Below, piece after piece: positions 7,901 to 16,460 of a DNA stretch of 45,797 nucleotides. This stretch comes from a virus: the IMG/VR virus record IMGVR_UViG_3300031143_000011, positions 1-45,797 of that record; one strand, 5' to 3'. The notes under the pieces were generated by a model. That model was not told the DNA's origin. It worked only from the letters and a program-made list of their open reading frames with translations, and did no database searches. The position numbers were made by a program, and so were the translations under genes. How positions within the stretch are numbered: the stretch's first letter is position 1; each line of letters opens with the position of its first letter.

Positions 7901-10900
7901 CGAGGGCAAAAGTGCTTTTCCAGTGTGAACATCCACCAAAGGTCTTAGTCTTCCGCCACTATTCTCTTTCGTTTTACTGTTGAAGGTTCTTATCCAAGAA
8001 GGCATCTCCAAAGTTTGCCCTAAGTATAGTGATTCACCAAGTTTAGATTCCGTGATGACATCATCCATTGTGTTTGGAATTATCTGTATAGTGTAGTTCT
8101 TAAGAAAATCCTTAATATCAAGTATACCTTTTCCATTTATCTTAGCATCCCATATGTTCAAAAGAACAGCAACTCTAGGCTGCATATGCTCGTACTTCAG
8201 TTGTTTACCGGGATTGGTAAAATCATAAGCATTGTCTGATGTGTACTGTACTTTCGCTGCTCTAGCCAAGACAGCATCCATATTCGATAATAATGCCGCT
8301 GACACCATGACTAAATCAACATTGTCAATCTGGCCACTATTGTATAGTTCTGCATAAAAACTAGTAGCCTCATCTAGCAGCTCTTGTGCAGCGTCCTCAG
8401 CTTTACCACGGGCATCAAGCTTAGTGCTGTCTTTAGCATCATTCAAAGCACTTTGGCTACTCTGGGCTGATGTAACAACTTCTAGTTTTATAGGTTTCCC
8501 ATTATAAGTTATACTGTTTTTATCTAACGCTGTTTTACCATCCGTACTTGTCTTTGTTTTAAACTTAATACCAGGTATAGAGCCTAGCGTTGCAGCTAAG
8601 AATTCAGTGTTACCTGGTAGTGGTTGCTTTCTATCCAAATGAGTGTTCTTACTTGACGAGGCTAAATGGCCTTTCATCATCAAGATTTTAGCTATAGATT
8701 TACCGGGGTTTTTAGGATTAAAAAGCTTGTTACTCAAAACACTAGTTGTTGCAATAAAATTCAAAACCCTCAACGGGTCTCTAAAAGCATCAGCAGCGGT
8801 GATATCACTATTAAAAAATTCTTTTACCTTAGACAACTGCCTGTTATTAGTTTCTAATAACTTAACGGTAAGTTTTATTGGATTGTTTACTATAGGGTCT
8901 TTCAGCTTTCTCATCACCTTGTGTAGTGCAACCGCCAACTCTTCAATCTTCCCACTAATCTCAGGTACATCTCCGTACACGTTTTCTAAACCTATCTTTA
9001 TACTCTCTACACTTCTATCCAAGACGTTCTCATTAGAGAATGCAGATATATCGTCCCAGAATAAAACCCTACCTTCTAAACTTAAAGACCTGTCAATAGC
9101 GCCAATAGCTTGTTCTTCTTTACTAAACATCACCTTAGCTTTTCCATCAGCTATATGCCCTAACGCTTGTATTGGTTGCCCTTGATCTATTAGTTCTTGT
9201 CTAACCGCTTGGTTGGTCATCATTTTACCAGTTTGATTAGCTAACGCTAGTACTCTAGACGATGTGTTTCTATCCGTACGAACCGGCACACCATCGATAA
9301 TCCCAAACACCTCTAAGAAATCTTTCTTGCTTATATTGTCATTTTTAACTTGTACAGCTAAACCAGCTTTCGTACCAGTCTTTTCCATCTTAGCTCTACC
9401 AGTTTTAGTGTAAAACGGTTTCAACAAAGTATTGGGAACTCCAGTGGCAGTACCACCTGTTGTAGCTCCTTCTGGTAGCATGGCTAATAATACGTCTGAG
9501 TTTTTACTAATAAACATTTGTGCGGATTGTAACTCCCCCTTTGTTATGTTGGCTCCACTAACAAGCTTCTTAGGCGATATACCAAACATTTCCCCTGTAA
9601 TTTCTGGAGTTTGATCCTTTAAAGTTTTAAAGCTTAAGTTTTCAATGTCCAACCCTGGTAACATTTGTTTTATAGCCCCGTCAACCTTATTTTTAACGCC
9701 TAGCCTATCTGATAGTATCGTTTTCTTTTTCTCGCGTTTAGTTGTAACCTCCACTTCAACTTCTTCCGCGGCTATATCTACTCTCTCATCTACATCATCC
9801 ATAAACTCCTCGCCTAATACTCTTCTAGATGCTTCAATTGCTCTGGACGGTAGATATTTGTTTATGTAAGCTGCTAATGGTACTCCAGAATCTGGATCGT
9901 ACTTAGATATTAAATCTAATATACCTCTCTCACCAATTTCAATTTCACTCATCAAGAGTTCTCTATCGAAATTAGGGGCCTCTCTACGTTTTTCAGTTAT
10001 CCTACTAACTATAGGTTTAAACTCTTCTATTATCTCGTATGCACCAGCCTCTCCTTTCTCCTCATATATACTTTGCACTCTATCGGAAGCCTCTTTAGAG
10101 AAGTAGATTCCCCTACCACCTGGCGCGAAGTCATCAACCTGTTTCTTGAAATCCGCAACCCCTTCCTTTAGTTTACCACCAATTTTAGCGCCTTTCTTGA
10201 TTATTCTAAGTTGCTGTTTGTCGAATGCTTTTCCAGTGGCTATTGATTTATTATAATCTCTCACAAAATTAAATACATCTCTACCATTTTTAAAATCAGC
10301 TCGCACGCCCATAGCTACCAAAACTTTTGAAATTGCGTCACCTATTCTAGTAAACAACGTTTCGTTGTATTGTAAGTCTCCACTAGCTAATGCATCTGAT
10401 AACAATGTTAGAGTTTCCTCTCCAGCTACTAGTGAATCTTGTACTCGACTGCCTTGCAGCGCTTTTTCAGCAACCTTATATTCTTGAGAATCCTTGTCTT
10501 CAATTGACTCTAGCTCTGCCCATTTCCTTAGAGTTTGTTCTCCCACTTGGTATCCCTTTAATCTAGCCCTAAGTTTACTATCTCTAAATTGGTTTGGATC
10601 TAAGTTTTGCAACACAGATTCAAGAGCACTACCTAGTGCGATAGCTGTCTCTGGGTTTTGCCTCATGGTTGTTTGTAAAACCTTATGGAAGAATTCATGC
10701 CCAGCAACATTTATAGCCCCTTTTGAAAGCGCAAAGTTTTTATTGATAATTATCCTTTGACCCTTACCTTTATCTGGCGTTATGAAACCGTGGGTTCCTT
10801 CGAAACCTTTGATAAGGTCATCTCTTTCCTTCTTTAACTCTTCTATCTTAGATATTATTTGTTCGTTACCCTTACGATTAGCCTCACTCTGCACTACTCC

Positions 10901-13900
10901 TTGGGTTCCTTTCATCCTGAACTCTAATTGGTTTTCTAATTCAGCTATCTCAGTAGCGAATTCAATCTCCAATTCTTCAGCTGCCTCGCTAGTCGAGCTA
11001 GCTTCAACAACAGACAATTCATCTCCATATAATTTATTAGCTCTTTTTACAACCTCCTTAACGTTCTCTTTGTATACCTTTAATTTCTTTTTAGCTTCAA
11101 TCCTCTTAACGTAAGGGTCTACTATAGTTTTTATTCGGGCTTTGTTGTTGTCAATGCGTTGCTGTAATTTTTTAACCTCTTCTACTCTAACATCCTCATC
11201 AACGTCTTGATCAAAGGCAACTAAATCTCTTTGTTGTTGCTGTTGTTCTAACTGTAATTCAAGAGCCTCTAGCTCTTTCATAGTTTTAGCAGATTGCTCT
11301 GGAGTGGTATTTCTTTTTATTTGATCTGCTACTTCTAGCTCTGTAGCAGTTATCTTGTCTTGTATCGCTTTGCTAGTACCAGATTCAGACTTAACCAAAC
11401 CTTCAAACCCGAATGAATCAGTTATATCACTTATCTCATCATACGCAGCGAAATCATTGTTGATTTCTATATCAGTGTTAGCCGTTAACAAACCTGCATC
11501 TCTTAGTCTTTCAACTTCTTTTTTCTGAGCTTCTCTAGTGTCATATCTCTTGTGGTCCACGAAGTAACTAGATTGCTTGTTTCCCTTCATCGCATTGTAA
11601 CCCATGTTACCACCAGCAAAGACAAACCCAGTAGCTGACATCGATATAGCTAGTTCCTTGTAGAAATCCAAATCCATCCCAGCACCAAACTCCTGACCAT
11701 TGATAAGATTCTGCATCGGAGTGTTTATAATTTCCTCAGCCATCTCCCCGATAACCCCGTTGTAACCTATTTTTTTGGTTAAAAAGCTACTAACCGCTTC
11801 AGATTTATCCATACCCATCTTTCGCATATATCTACCGATAGCTATCCGCTTCATCCACTCAGGATCACCAAATATCTTTTTTCTCATATATTTACTGACT
11901 CCAGGTAGTTTTTCACCTAAACCCTCTGAGATATATTCTGTCCACGTAGATCCAAATCCCCTCGCAAAAGCCGTATCCCAACTCTGCCCTGAGTTTTCAT
12001 CAACCATAGCCACTAAGCCGGTGCCCTCGTCACTAAGCATTAGTCCCATCTCACTAGTCATATTCTGATATGTCTGATCCATGAACCTCTGGGGACTCGC
12101 AACTGTTCTAGCTAGATTGCCCATTAAATACCCAAATGTCTTAGAAGTTCCCTCAGCAACATTAATAGCTGTTTGCCCCGAGATCTGTAATGCCTTGGGA
12201 AATAAGAACGCTCGCGAGGCGGTTGTTGTTGCCTTACCCACGACACCAGCTAACCCAGAAGTAGCTACCATCTCACCCATAAAAGGCAGCATATCAGCAG
12301 TCATTCCACCAGCGTTGTAAGCATTAGACATCTCCTCTACTTTAGCCCCTGTTTCATTCTTCATAGCCATTATAGATATTAGAGTCTTCTCTTCCTCTGT
12401 TCTATCCTTAGGGTCTTTATCTGTAATCTTTTTAATAGTATAACTATCTCCAGTACTAATGATACCACTTACGAAAGGTAAATACTCGTGACCTTGTTTG
12501 CTAGTTAATCCCCTCCAAAAATTAACCATACCACTATTGTCCATCTTTTCTGGAGAGTTAATAATTTTATCCAAGTATCTCTCAACTTGATTGTAGTTTT
12601 TAAAACTTGGATCTTTTTTACCCAAACTTTCAATAGCAAGCCTCCTTAGGTATTTTACCTCTTCTTTGGCTGTCCGCAAAGGAGATTCTTTATAGTTAGG
12701 CCTAATCTTTTCAATCTCTAAATCAATAGCGTCATTGATTATACCAAGTTGATCCTGGGCAACTCCTTTCATCATGAATTGGGAAAACCTACCTTCTTTG
12801 TCTTTATCTAGTTTAGAGTAATTTATACTCCAAAACTCTTTTTCAGCATTAGCTAGCTCGGTGTCACTCATATCGTCGTCGAGTTGTTCGCTTAGTGCAT
12901 TCCATTGTTTTGTTAGTGCTAGTCTTTTATCACTAATGCTCATGTTGGCGAAGCCGCCATTATCCAGAACCTGACTTATCTCCTCGAACTTAGCTGCTGA
13001 AATCAAATTTGGCTCTGGCTTCCATGTGTTAAAGAATTCCTGTTGAATAGCTTTTATTGCGTTATCTGCATTATTCGAAATCTTCTCCGCAGCCTTTCCA
13101 AAATCACTCTCAGGATCTTCCTGCTCCTCTTTATATATTTTATTTAGATATGCGCTAGCCTCTTCGTTAACCTCATCATATTTGGCTTGCATACCACCTA
13201 AACTACTATTCAGTAGATTGTTTAAGTAAGTGTTAGCCTCCTCATTTACCTTGTCATACTTCACTTGCATCCCACTTAAATGACCATTTAAACGCCTGTT
13301 GAGCTCAGTATTCAGCTCTTCTTGACTCTTGTGATCCCACAACCCAGCATTTATTTCTTTTTGAAATTGACCCCTAACTTCTGGGGATTTTTCCTCTATT
13401 ATAGCTTTTTGCTCTTTCTCTAAAGCATCATATTGGGGTTGAAAATGCTTAGTTGTTTGTTTTTTAGCGCCAGGTGTCGCTTTCTCAATAATAGAATCTT
13501 GCTCTATTTTCAAAGCATCATATTGAGGTTGGAAAAATTCTGTTGTTTCGGTTTGAGCTCCTGGTAAAAAAGCGTCAATAGCAGCTTGTAGCTCGTCATT
13601 CCCCTTCACTCTTTCGTTAGTATATATACCTAGTGCTACTTCTTGAAAGTCTTCGTATGACTCGTCCTTTACAAAGCTACCATAATCAGCAGCTGTAAAG
13701 TCGGTTTCCTCCCCAACGTTTGTCGTTAGAGTTCTGTCTGATTTTCCTCCCCCTTGTTCCGCTTGTAATACGATATTACTCTTATCATCTTTGGAGCCCA
13801 TACTCAAAGATTTTGATCTAATTTCGTCCGAGCGCTTCTTTAAGTCGTGTAGAAACTTCATCTGCTCATACATCACTTTTTCTTCCTGTGTAGCTTCTCC

Positions 13901-14710
13901 ACCCTCTGCGTTGCGGTAGGGATTAGTAGACCTTTTGCCATCAACACTTGGAAGAACCCCTGAATGGTACCTCACCCCACCTATCTCTGTGTACGGAGTA
14001 TAACCACCCTTTACAGTTGGTTCTGTTCTGATAAAAAAAGCTTCATCTGACTCCGGTGCTCCCTCCCCATCGACTTCCTTGTATTTTCCTATAGTCTTAT
14101 CGTGGTAAGCGTTTAATGTTTTATTTACATCTTGTCCCCCAACAAAATCAAGGTACTCTCTATAACCGGACGAGTGATCGGCATTGTCAGTCCACGAAGT
14201 TTGTAGCCTAACCTTAATGCTTTTACCGTCGCTTTTTCTCTTCAGCTTCACGACATCGTCACCAGGTACGGCTTGTTTTATTTCATACTCATTACTGTGA
14301 AGTTTTTTTAGCTTATCCACCATTGACTTCTCGCCGCCCTCGTTGGACTGCCATTGGTTGAAACCTAGAACACTTGATTTCTCGCCCGCGACTCCAACTT
14401 CTTCTAAAAACCCTCCAGTGTAAAGCTCGTCGTCCTCCACCCCAGTGTGTTCACTCTCTTCTACCTCTAGCTTATTACTTGGTATAACCGTAGAATCTCC
14501 CTCCCCATTGGATGCCGTATCTTCTACCTTCACAGGGGCAACCACCTGTGTTAGGTCCCCCTTTACTTCTTCAGTAGGATTATTTGCTAAATAAAGTTTT
14601 TCAACCTCATCAAATCTATCAGCACTATATTTAACCTCTTTACCTAAGTCCGTTAGCTCCTTGTTCTCAGCCTTCATACCCTCAATGATTCTAAGTAATT
14701 CCTCGTTCAT
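4991..14710 (-). CDS. Giant multidomain polyvalent ejection protein, 3239 aa
   Basis: This is the largest gene here. Visible parts in order: a Glu/Lys-rich N-terminus with two tandem repeat pairs (about residues 385-530); hydrophobic Gly/Ala segments (about 840-1070) that may contact membranes; coiled coil (about 1150-1300); a zinc metallopeptidase motif HEFFH at 1338-1342; a sigma-region-2-like helical segment with KYDPDSGVPLAAYINKYLP (about 1595-1640); a HAD phosphatase signature LDFDDTL with Asp 2310 and 2312, followed by LTARP and FADDA; a hydrophobic segment near 2950; and two zinc clusters C-x9-C-x10-C-x2-H at 3176-3238. Short FS-K/R junctions occur at 1537, 1862, 2296 and 2474. Size, position after two smaller coiled-coil proteins and domain mixture suggest a protein packaged in the virion and injected, like T7 gp16 or the 'polyvalent' proteins described by Aravind and colleagues. 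Confidence 0.9.
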   Translation of the reverse strand: MNEELLRIIEGMKAENKELTDLGKEVKYSADRFDEVEKLYLANNPTEEVKGDLTQVVAPVKVEDTASNGEGDSTVIPSNKLEVEESEHTGVEDDELYTGGFLEEVGVAGEKSSVLGFNQWQSNEGGEKSMVDKLKKLHSNEYEIKQAVPGDDVVKLKRKSDGKSIKVRLQTSWTDNADHSSGYREYLDFVGGQDVNKTLNAYHDKTIGKYKEVDGEGAPESDEAFFIRTEPTVKGGYTPYTEIGGVRYHSGVLPSVDGKRSTNPYRNAEGGEATQEEKVMYEQMKFLHDLKKRSDEIRSKSLSMGSKDDKSNIVLQAEQGGGKSDRTLTTNVGEETDFTAADYGSFVKDESYEDFQEVALGIYTNERVKGNDELQAAIDAFLPGAQTETTEFFQPQYDALKIEQDSIIEKATPGAKKQTTKHFQPQYDALEKEQKAIIEEKSPEVRGQFQKEINAGLWDHKSQEELNTELNRRLNGHLSGMQVKYDKVNEEANTYLNNLLNSSLGGMQAKYDEVNEEASAYLNKIYKEEQEDPESDFGKAAEKISNNADNAIKAIQQEFFNTWKPEPNLISAAKFEEISQVLDNGGFANMSISDKRLALTKQWNALSEQLDDDMSDTELANAEKEFWSINYSKLDKDKEGRFSQFMMKGVAQDQLGIINDAIDLEIEKIRPNYKESPLRTAKEEVKYLRRLAIESLGKKDPSFKNYNQVERYLDKIINSPEKMDNSGMVNFWRGLTSKQGHEYLPFVSGIISTGDSYTIKKITDKDPKDRTEEEKTLISIMAMKNETGAKVEEMSNAYNAGGMTADMLPFMGEMVATSGLAGVVGKATTTASRAFLFPKALQISGQTAINVAEGTSKTFGYLMGNLARTVASPQRFMDQTYQNMTSEMGLMLSDEGTGLVAMVDENSGQSWDTAFARGFGSTWTEYISEGLGEKLPGVSKYMRKKIFGDPEWMKRIAIGRYMRKMGMDKSEAVSSFLTKKIGYNGVIGEMAEEIINTPMQNLINGQEFGAGMDLDFYKELAISMSATGFVFAGGNMGYNAMKGNKQSSYFVDHKRYDTREAQKKEVERLRDAGLLTANTDIEINNDFAAYDEISDITDSFGFEGLVKSESGTSKAIQDKITATELEVADQIKRNTTPEQSAKTMKELEALELQLEQQQQQRDLVAFDQDVDEDVRVEEVKKLQQRIDNNKARIKTIVDPYVKRIEAKKKLKVYKENVKEVVKRANKLYGDELSVVEASSTSEAAEELEIEFATEIAELENQLEFRMKGTQGVVQSEANRKGNEQIISKIEELKKERDDLIKGFEGTHGFITPDKGKGQRIIINKNFALSKGAINVAGHEFFHKVLQTTMRQNPETAIALGSALESVLQNLDPNQFRDSKLRARLKGYQVGEQTLRKWAELESIEDKDSQEYKVAEKALQGSRVQDSLVAGEETLTLLSDALASGDLQYNETLFTRIGDAISKVLVAMGVRADFKNGRDVFNFVRDYNKSIATGKAFDKQQLRIIKKGAKIGGKLKEGVADFKKQVDDFAPGGRGIYFSKEASDRVQSIYEEKGEAGAYEIIEEFKPIVSRITEKRREAPNFDRELLMSEIEIGERGILDLISKYDPDSGVPLAAYINKYLPSRAIEASRRVLGEEFMDDVDERVDIAAEEVEVEVTTKREKKKTILSDRLGVKNKVDGAIKQMLPGLDIENLSFKTLKDQTPEITGEMFGISPKKLVSGANITKGELQSAQMFISKNSDVLLAMLPEGATTGGTATGVPNTLLKPFYTKTGRAKMEKTGTKAGLAVQVKNDNISKKDFLEVFGIIDGVPVRTDRNTSSRVLALANQTGKMMTNQAVRQELIDQGQPIQALGHIADGKAKVMFSKEEQAIGAIDRSLSLEGRVLFWDDISAFSNENVLDRSVESIKIGLENVYGDVPEISGKIEELAVALHKVMRKLKDPIVNNPIKLTVKLLETNNRQLSKVKEFFNSDITAADAFRDPLRVLNFIATTSVLSNKLFNPKNPGKSIAKILMMKGHLASSSKNTHLDRKQPLPGNTEFLAATLGSIPGIKFKTKTSTDGKTALDKNSITYNGKPIKLEVVTSAQSSQSALNDAKDSTKLDARGKAEDAAQELLDEATSFYAELYNSGQIDNVDLVMVSAALLSNMDAVLARAAKVQYTSDNAYDFTNPGKQLKYEHMQPRVAVLLNIWDAKINGKGILDIKDFLKNYTIQIIPNTMDDVITESKLGESLYLGQTLEMPSWIRTFNSKTKENSGGRLRPLVDVHTGKALLPSVAFVKATDILAPKVVQKKTQSDAVMFSRAINPAKGITVLDFDDTLATSKSLIRFTKLDGTTGTLNAEQYASTYQELTELGYKWDFSEFNKVVDGKIAPLFQKAMKLQGKFGPENMFVLTARPAEAAPAIFAFLQANGLNIPLKNITGLANSTAESKANWIAEKVGDGYNDFYFADDALQNVTAVKNMLNQFDVKSKVQQARVKFSKEMNENFNNIIEQTTGIESKKVFSDAQAKIRGHKSKYKSIIPPSAQDFVGLLYNFLGKGKKGEQDMAFFKKALIDPFARGIDEINSSRQAAADDYANLQKAFPDVKKIINKKIKGLEFTNDQAARVYLWNKAGFEVPGLSKRDLKALVEHVEASPNLQAYADSIGLISKKESGYSKPGDYWLAENITSDLLSDGAIGDVRADFLAEWQQNADQVFSKENLNKIEAIYGSKFREALEDILYRMRTGKNRPAGGGRLVNTYMNWVNNSVGAIMFLNMRSATLQTISATNYINWTDNNPLKAAAAFGNQKQFWTDFSMIWNSPYLKQRRSGNQRGINEAELSAAVAGAENKAKAALNYLLKKGFTPTQLADSFAISIGGAPFYRNRVKKYVKGGMSQEQAESQAFLDFRETTEVSQQSARPDMISQQQASPLGRLILSFQNTPMQYARVMNKATRDLVNGRGDYKTHVSKIVYYGVVQSIIFGALQSAIYASLGEDDEEEFDGKKERILNQMVDSWLTGIGYGGKAIGTVKNTIMEYLEQREKGFNSDHTYTILTLLSFSPPIGSKLRKIYSSIQTEEFNRGVFEKRGLSLDNPAWSGIGNVIEGATNAPLGRISNIMLQLDNAMDSSHEWWQRVAMVLGQNTWDLGIKDPDIEAIKTEVKEEKKVATKKRAKVKKEEKKKEKAKENVAIIKENKKKSKKDGVCSAVGKSGSRCGNVIVEGKSFCTVHEKATQNSTGKKSQCKKIKKGGKRCGMQTSAKSGFCYYHD

Positions 14711-14712
14711 AT

Positions 14713-15663
14713 TTAACTAAATTTTTTAATTATTTCCTCAGCTGACAATTCAGGCTCTCTTTCTTTTAACGACTCTCTCTTTGCGAACTCTGCATCATGC
14801 ATTCCTAACACTGTATCAACAAACCCATCGTTGAAATCAACACCCGTTTTATTTAGGTTATAAAGTTCTTCGTACTCTTTGGATTTTTTAAATTCAGGTG
14901 TAATTTCTTTTCCGGTTTGATTTGAAATGAACACATCGATTAACTCTGGATGCTGATACATGTAATCCTTAACAGCGGTTTTACCGTCTTTACCTCTAAC
15001 TAATTTGTTTAAGTCTTTTTCTAACGTAGGTCTAGTGACGTTGTTATACTCAGCAACACTTATAGCGCTTTGGCCATGTGCTAGCTCAAGAGTTGCTGCA
15101 ATTCCTTCGTTAACAAGATCCTCTAGATCAAAGTTATAATTACCACCAGTATCTATAGTATCCCATGTACTTCCCGCATACATTAACCTTGGTGTACCAC
15201 TCTCGTCTTCTACTATCTGTCCTTCATCTGCAAGTGTTCCATTAGCGAAGTTATGGAAGTTAGTAGTTTGCTCATTCGTATTTGAATTAGCGTGAGTTTC
15301 ATTAACCTCTGTGTCTAATAGTTCTTTCCTTTTCGCGGCAGCTCCTTCAAGATCACTATTCAATTGAATTAATCCTTTTTCGATATTATTTATTCCGTCA
15401 ATAGCCTCACTATAACCCTCAGCCCCAGAACCCAAAGCAACAACTTTACCAAACTCAGCTAGTTCCTTCTTTTTTAAAGGCAAATATTGAGTTAGTTGAT
15501 TATTAATCGACTCGGAAAATTTAGTTATCGTGGTTCCGTTAGGGTTTTGATTTATTAAATCCTGTGTTTTTTGAGCAGCATCTCGTATAGGTGAATTTTT
15601 TACTTCTTCATCCACTATATTAGACGTACTAAAACCATAACCACCCACTTGTTTATTCGACAT
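14713..15663 (-). CDS. Putative internal virion/ejection protein, 316 aa
   Basis: I do not recognise a named family. The protein is acidic and largely helical, with Asn/Gln-rich N-terminal half, a coiled-coil-like stretch (about residues 60-115), and no signal peptide or membrane segment. It ends in a charged helix (about residues 285-316). It lies directly between a 244-aa Gln/Ala-rich protein and the 3239-aa megaprotein, 2 nt from the latter, which is the position of T7 gp15 between gp14 and gp16. On that basis an ejected inner-core role is plausible; sequence alone does not prove it. Confidence 0.75.
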   Translation of the reverse strand: MSNKQVGGYGFSTSNIVDEEVKNSPIRDAAQKTQDLINQNPNGTTITKFSESINNQLTQYLPLKKKELAEFGKVVALGSGAEGYSEAIDGINNIEKGLIQLNSDLEGAAAKRKELLDTEVNETHANSNTNEQTTNFHNFANGTLADEGQIVEDESGTPRLMYAGSTWDTIDTGGNYNFDLEDLVNEGIAATLELAHGQSAISVAEYNNVTRPTLEKDLNKLVRGKDGKTAVKDYMYQHPELIDVFISNQTGKEITPEFKKSKEYEELYNLNKTGVDFNDGFVDTVLGMHDAEFAKRESLKEREPELSAEEIIKKFS

Positions 15664-15676
15664 ATTATTATTATTT

Positions 15677-16411
15677 TTAAGCGATTTTATCTATGAAAGC
15701 TTTGGTATCGTCTCCACCAAAAGCCGATAAGCCACCCATTACTCCAGAAGCGACTCCACCTAGCATTTGACTAAGACCACCCGCTTTTTGAGCCTGAGCC
15801 GCTGCAACAGCCTCATTGGTTGCTGATAATTCTCCGGAAGCTAACCCCATTAAACCCTCTTGTTTTTGATATTGTAAACCTCTAGCCGCATCAGCTCCAC
15901 CTAATCTCAACCCTTCCGCCGTAGCTTCACCTTGTCTCTCCTGTAATTGGATTTGTCCAGCTGCCTGTGCTGAAAGAGCTTGGTTTTGAGATTCTTGTTG
16001 TCCGATAGACGCAGATGCTTGTCTAGCCGCATTCTGACCTTGATTAGCCATTGCTTGTGCTAAACTAGCAATACCAGATCCTCCAGCTGCACCCTGCATA
16101 CCCTGCATTATGTTAGCTCTATTTTGATTTCCTTGTTCCGCCTCGAACTGAGCTTGTTGTTGGTTAACTGTTAAATCCTCCATAGTGTTCTCCATATTAG
16201 AATATTGGTTCTGAACACCAGCATATATATTACTAGTATCTAGAGCACCATAAGCTTTCTTCTGCTTTTGCATCTCTGCTCTAGCTTTTTCTTGCTCTCT
16301 TTTAGCGGCTTTAGCGGCTTTGTTACCGCCTATCATATTTACAACCCCACCGACTACCCCAAGAGCTGCTCCGAGAAATCTCGCAGGACTTACTTTTCTA
16401 CCTATTGCCAT
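15677..16411 (-). CDS. Internal virion protein, gp14-like, Gln/Ala-rich, 244 aa
   Basis: The N-terminus holds a Gly/Val hydrophobic segment (ARFLGAALGVVGGVVNMIGG, about residues 10-29), followed by a long Ala/Gln/Lys helix with RAEMQKQKKAYG and then Gln-rich, low-complexity helices. A second Gly/Met hydrophobic stretch lies near residues 212-232. This layout (hydrophobic ends, Gln/Ala-rich coiled coil) is common to T7 gp14-type ejection proteins, which form pores in the outer membrane during DNA delivery. The gene begins a run of three putative ejection genes. Assignment rests on composition and order, not on a specific motif. Confidence 0.72.
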   Translation of the reverse strand: MAIGRKVSPARFLGAALGVVGGVVNMIGGNKAAKAAKREQEKARAEMQKQKKAYGALDTSNIYAGVQNQYSNMENTMEDLTVNQQQAQFEAEQGNQNRANIMQGMQGAAGGSGIASLAQAMANQGQNAARQASASIGQQESQNQALSAQAAGQIQLQERQGEATAEGLRLGGADAARGLQYQKQEGLMGLASGELSATNEAVAAAQAQKAGGLSQMLGGVASGVMGGLSAFGGDDTKAFIDKIA

Positions 16412-16460
16412 ATTTTCTTTATTTGTTATTTATAGTCACAGTTTATGCGTTTTTTTTACT

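Noticed and set aside
8643-9185. 180-codon plus-strand open frame inside the megaprotein gene
   Set aside because: It is antisense to a strongly supported coding frame, has no leader of the local type, and its translation has a low-complexity, Leu/Ser-rich composition as expected of an antisense shadow.
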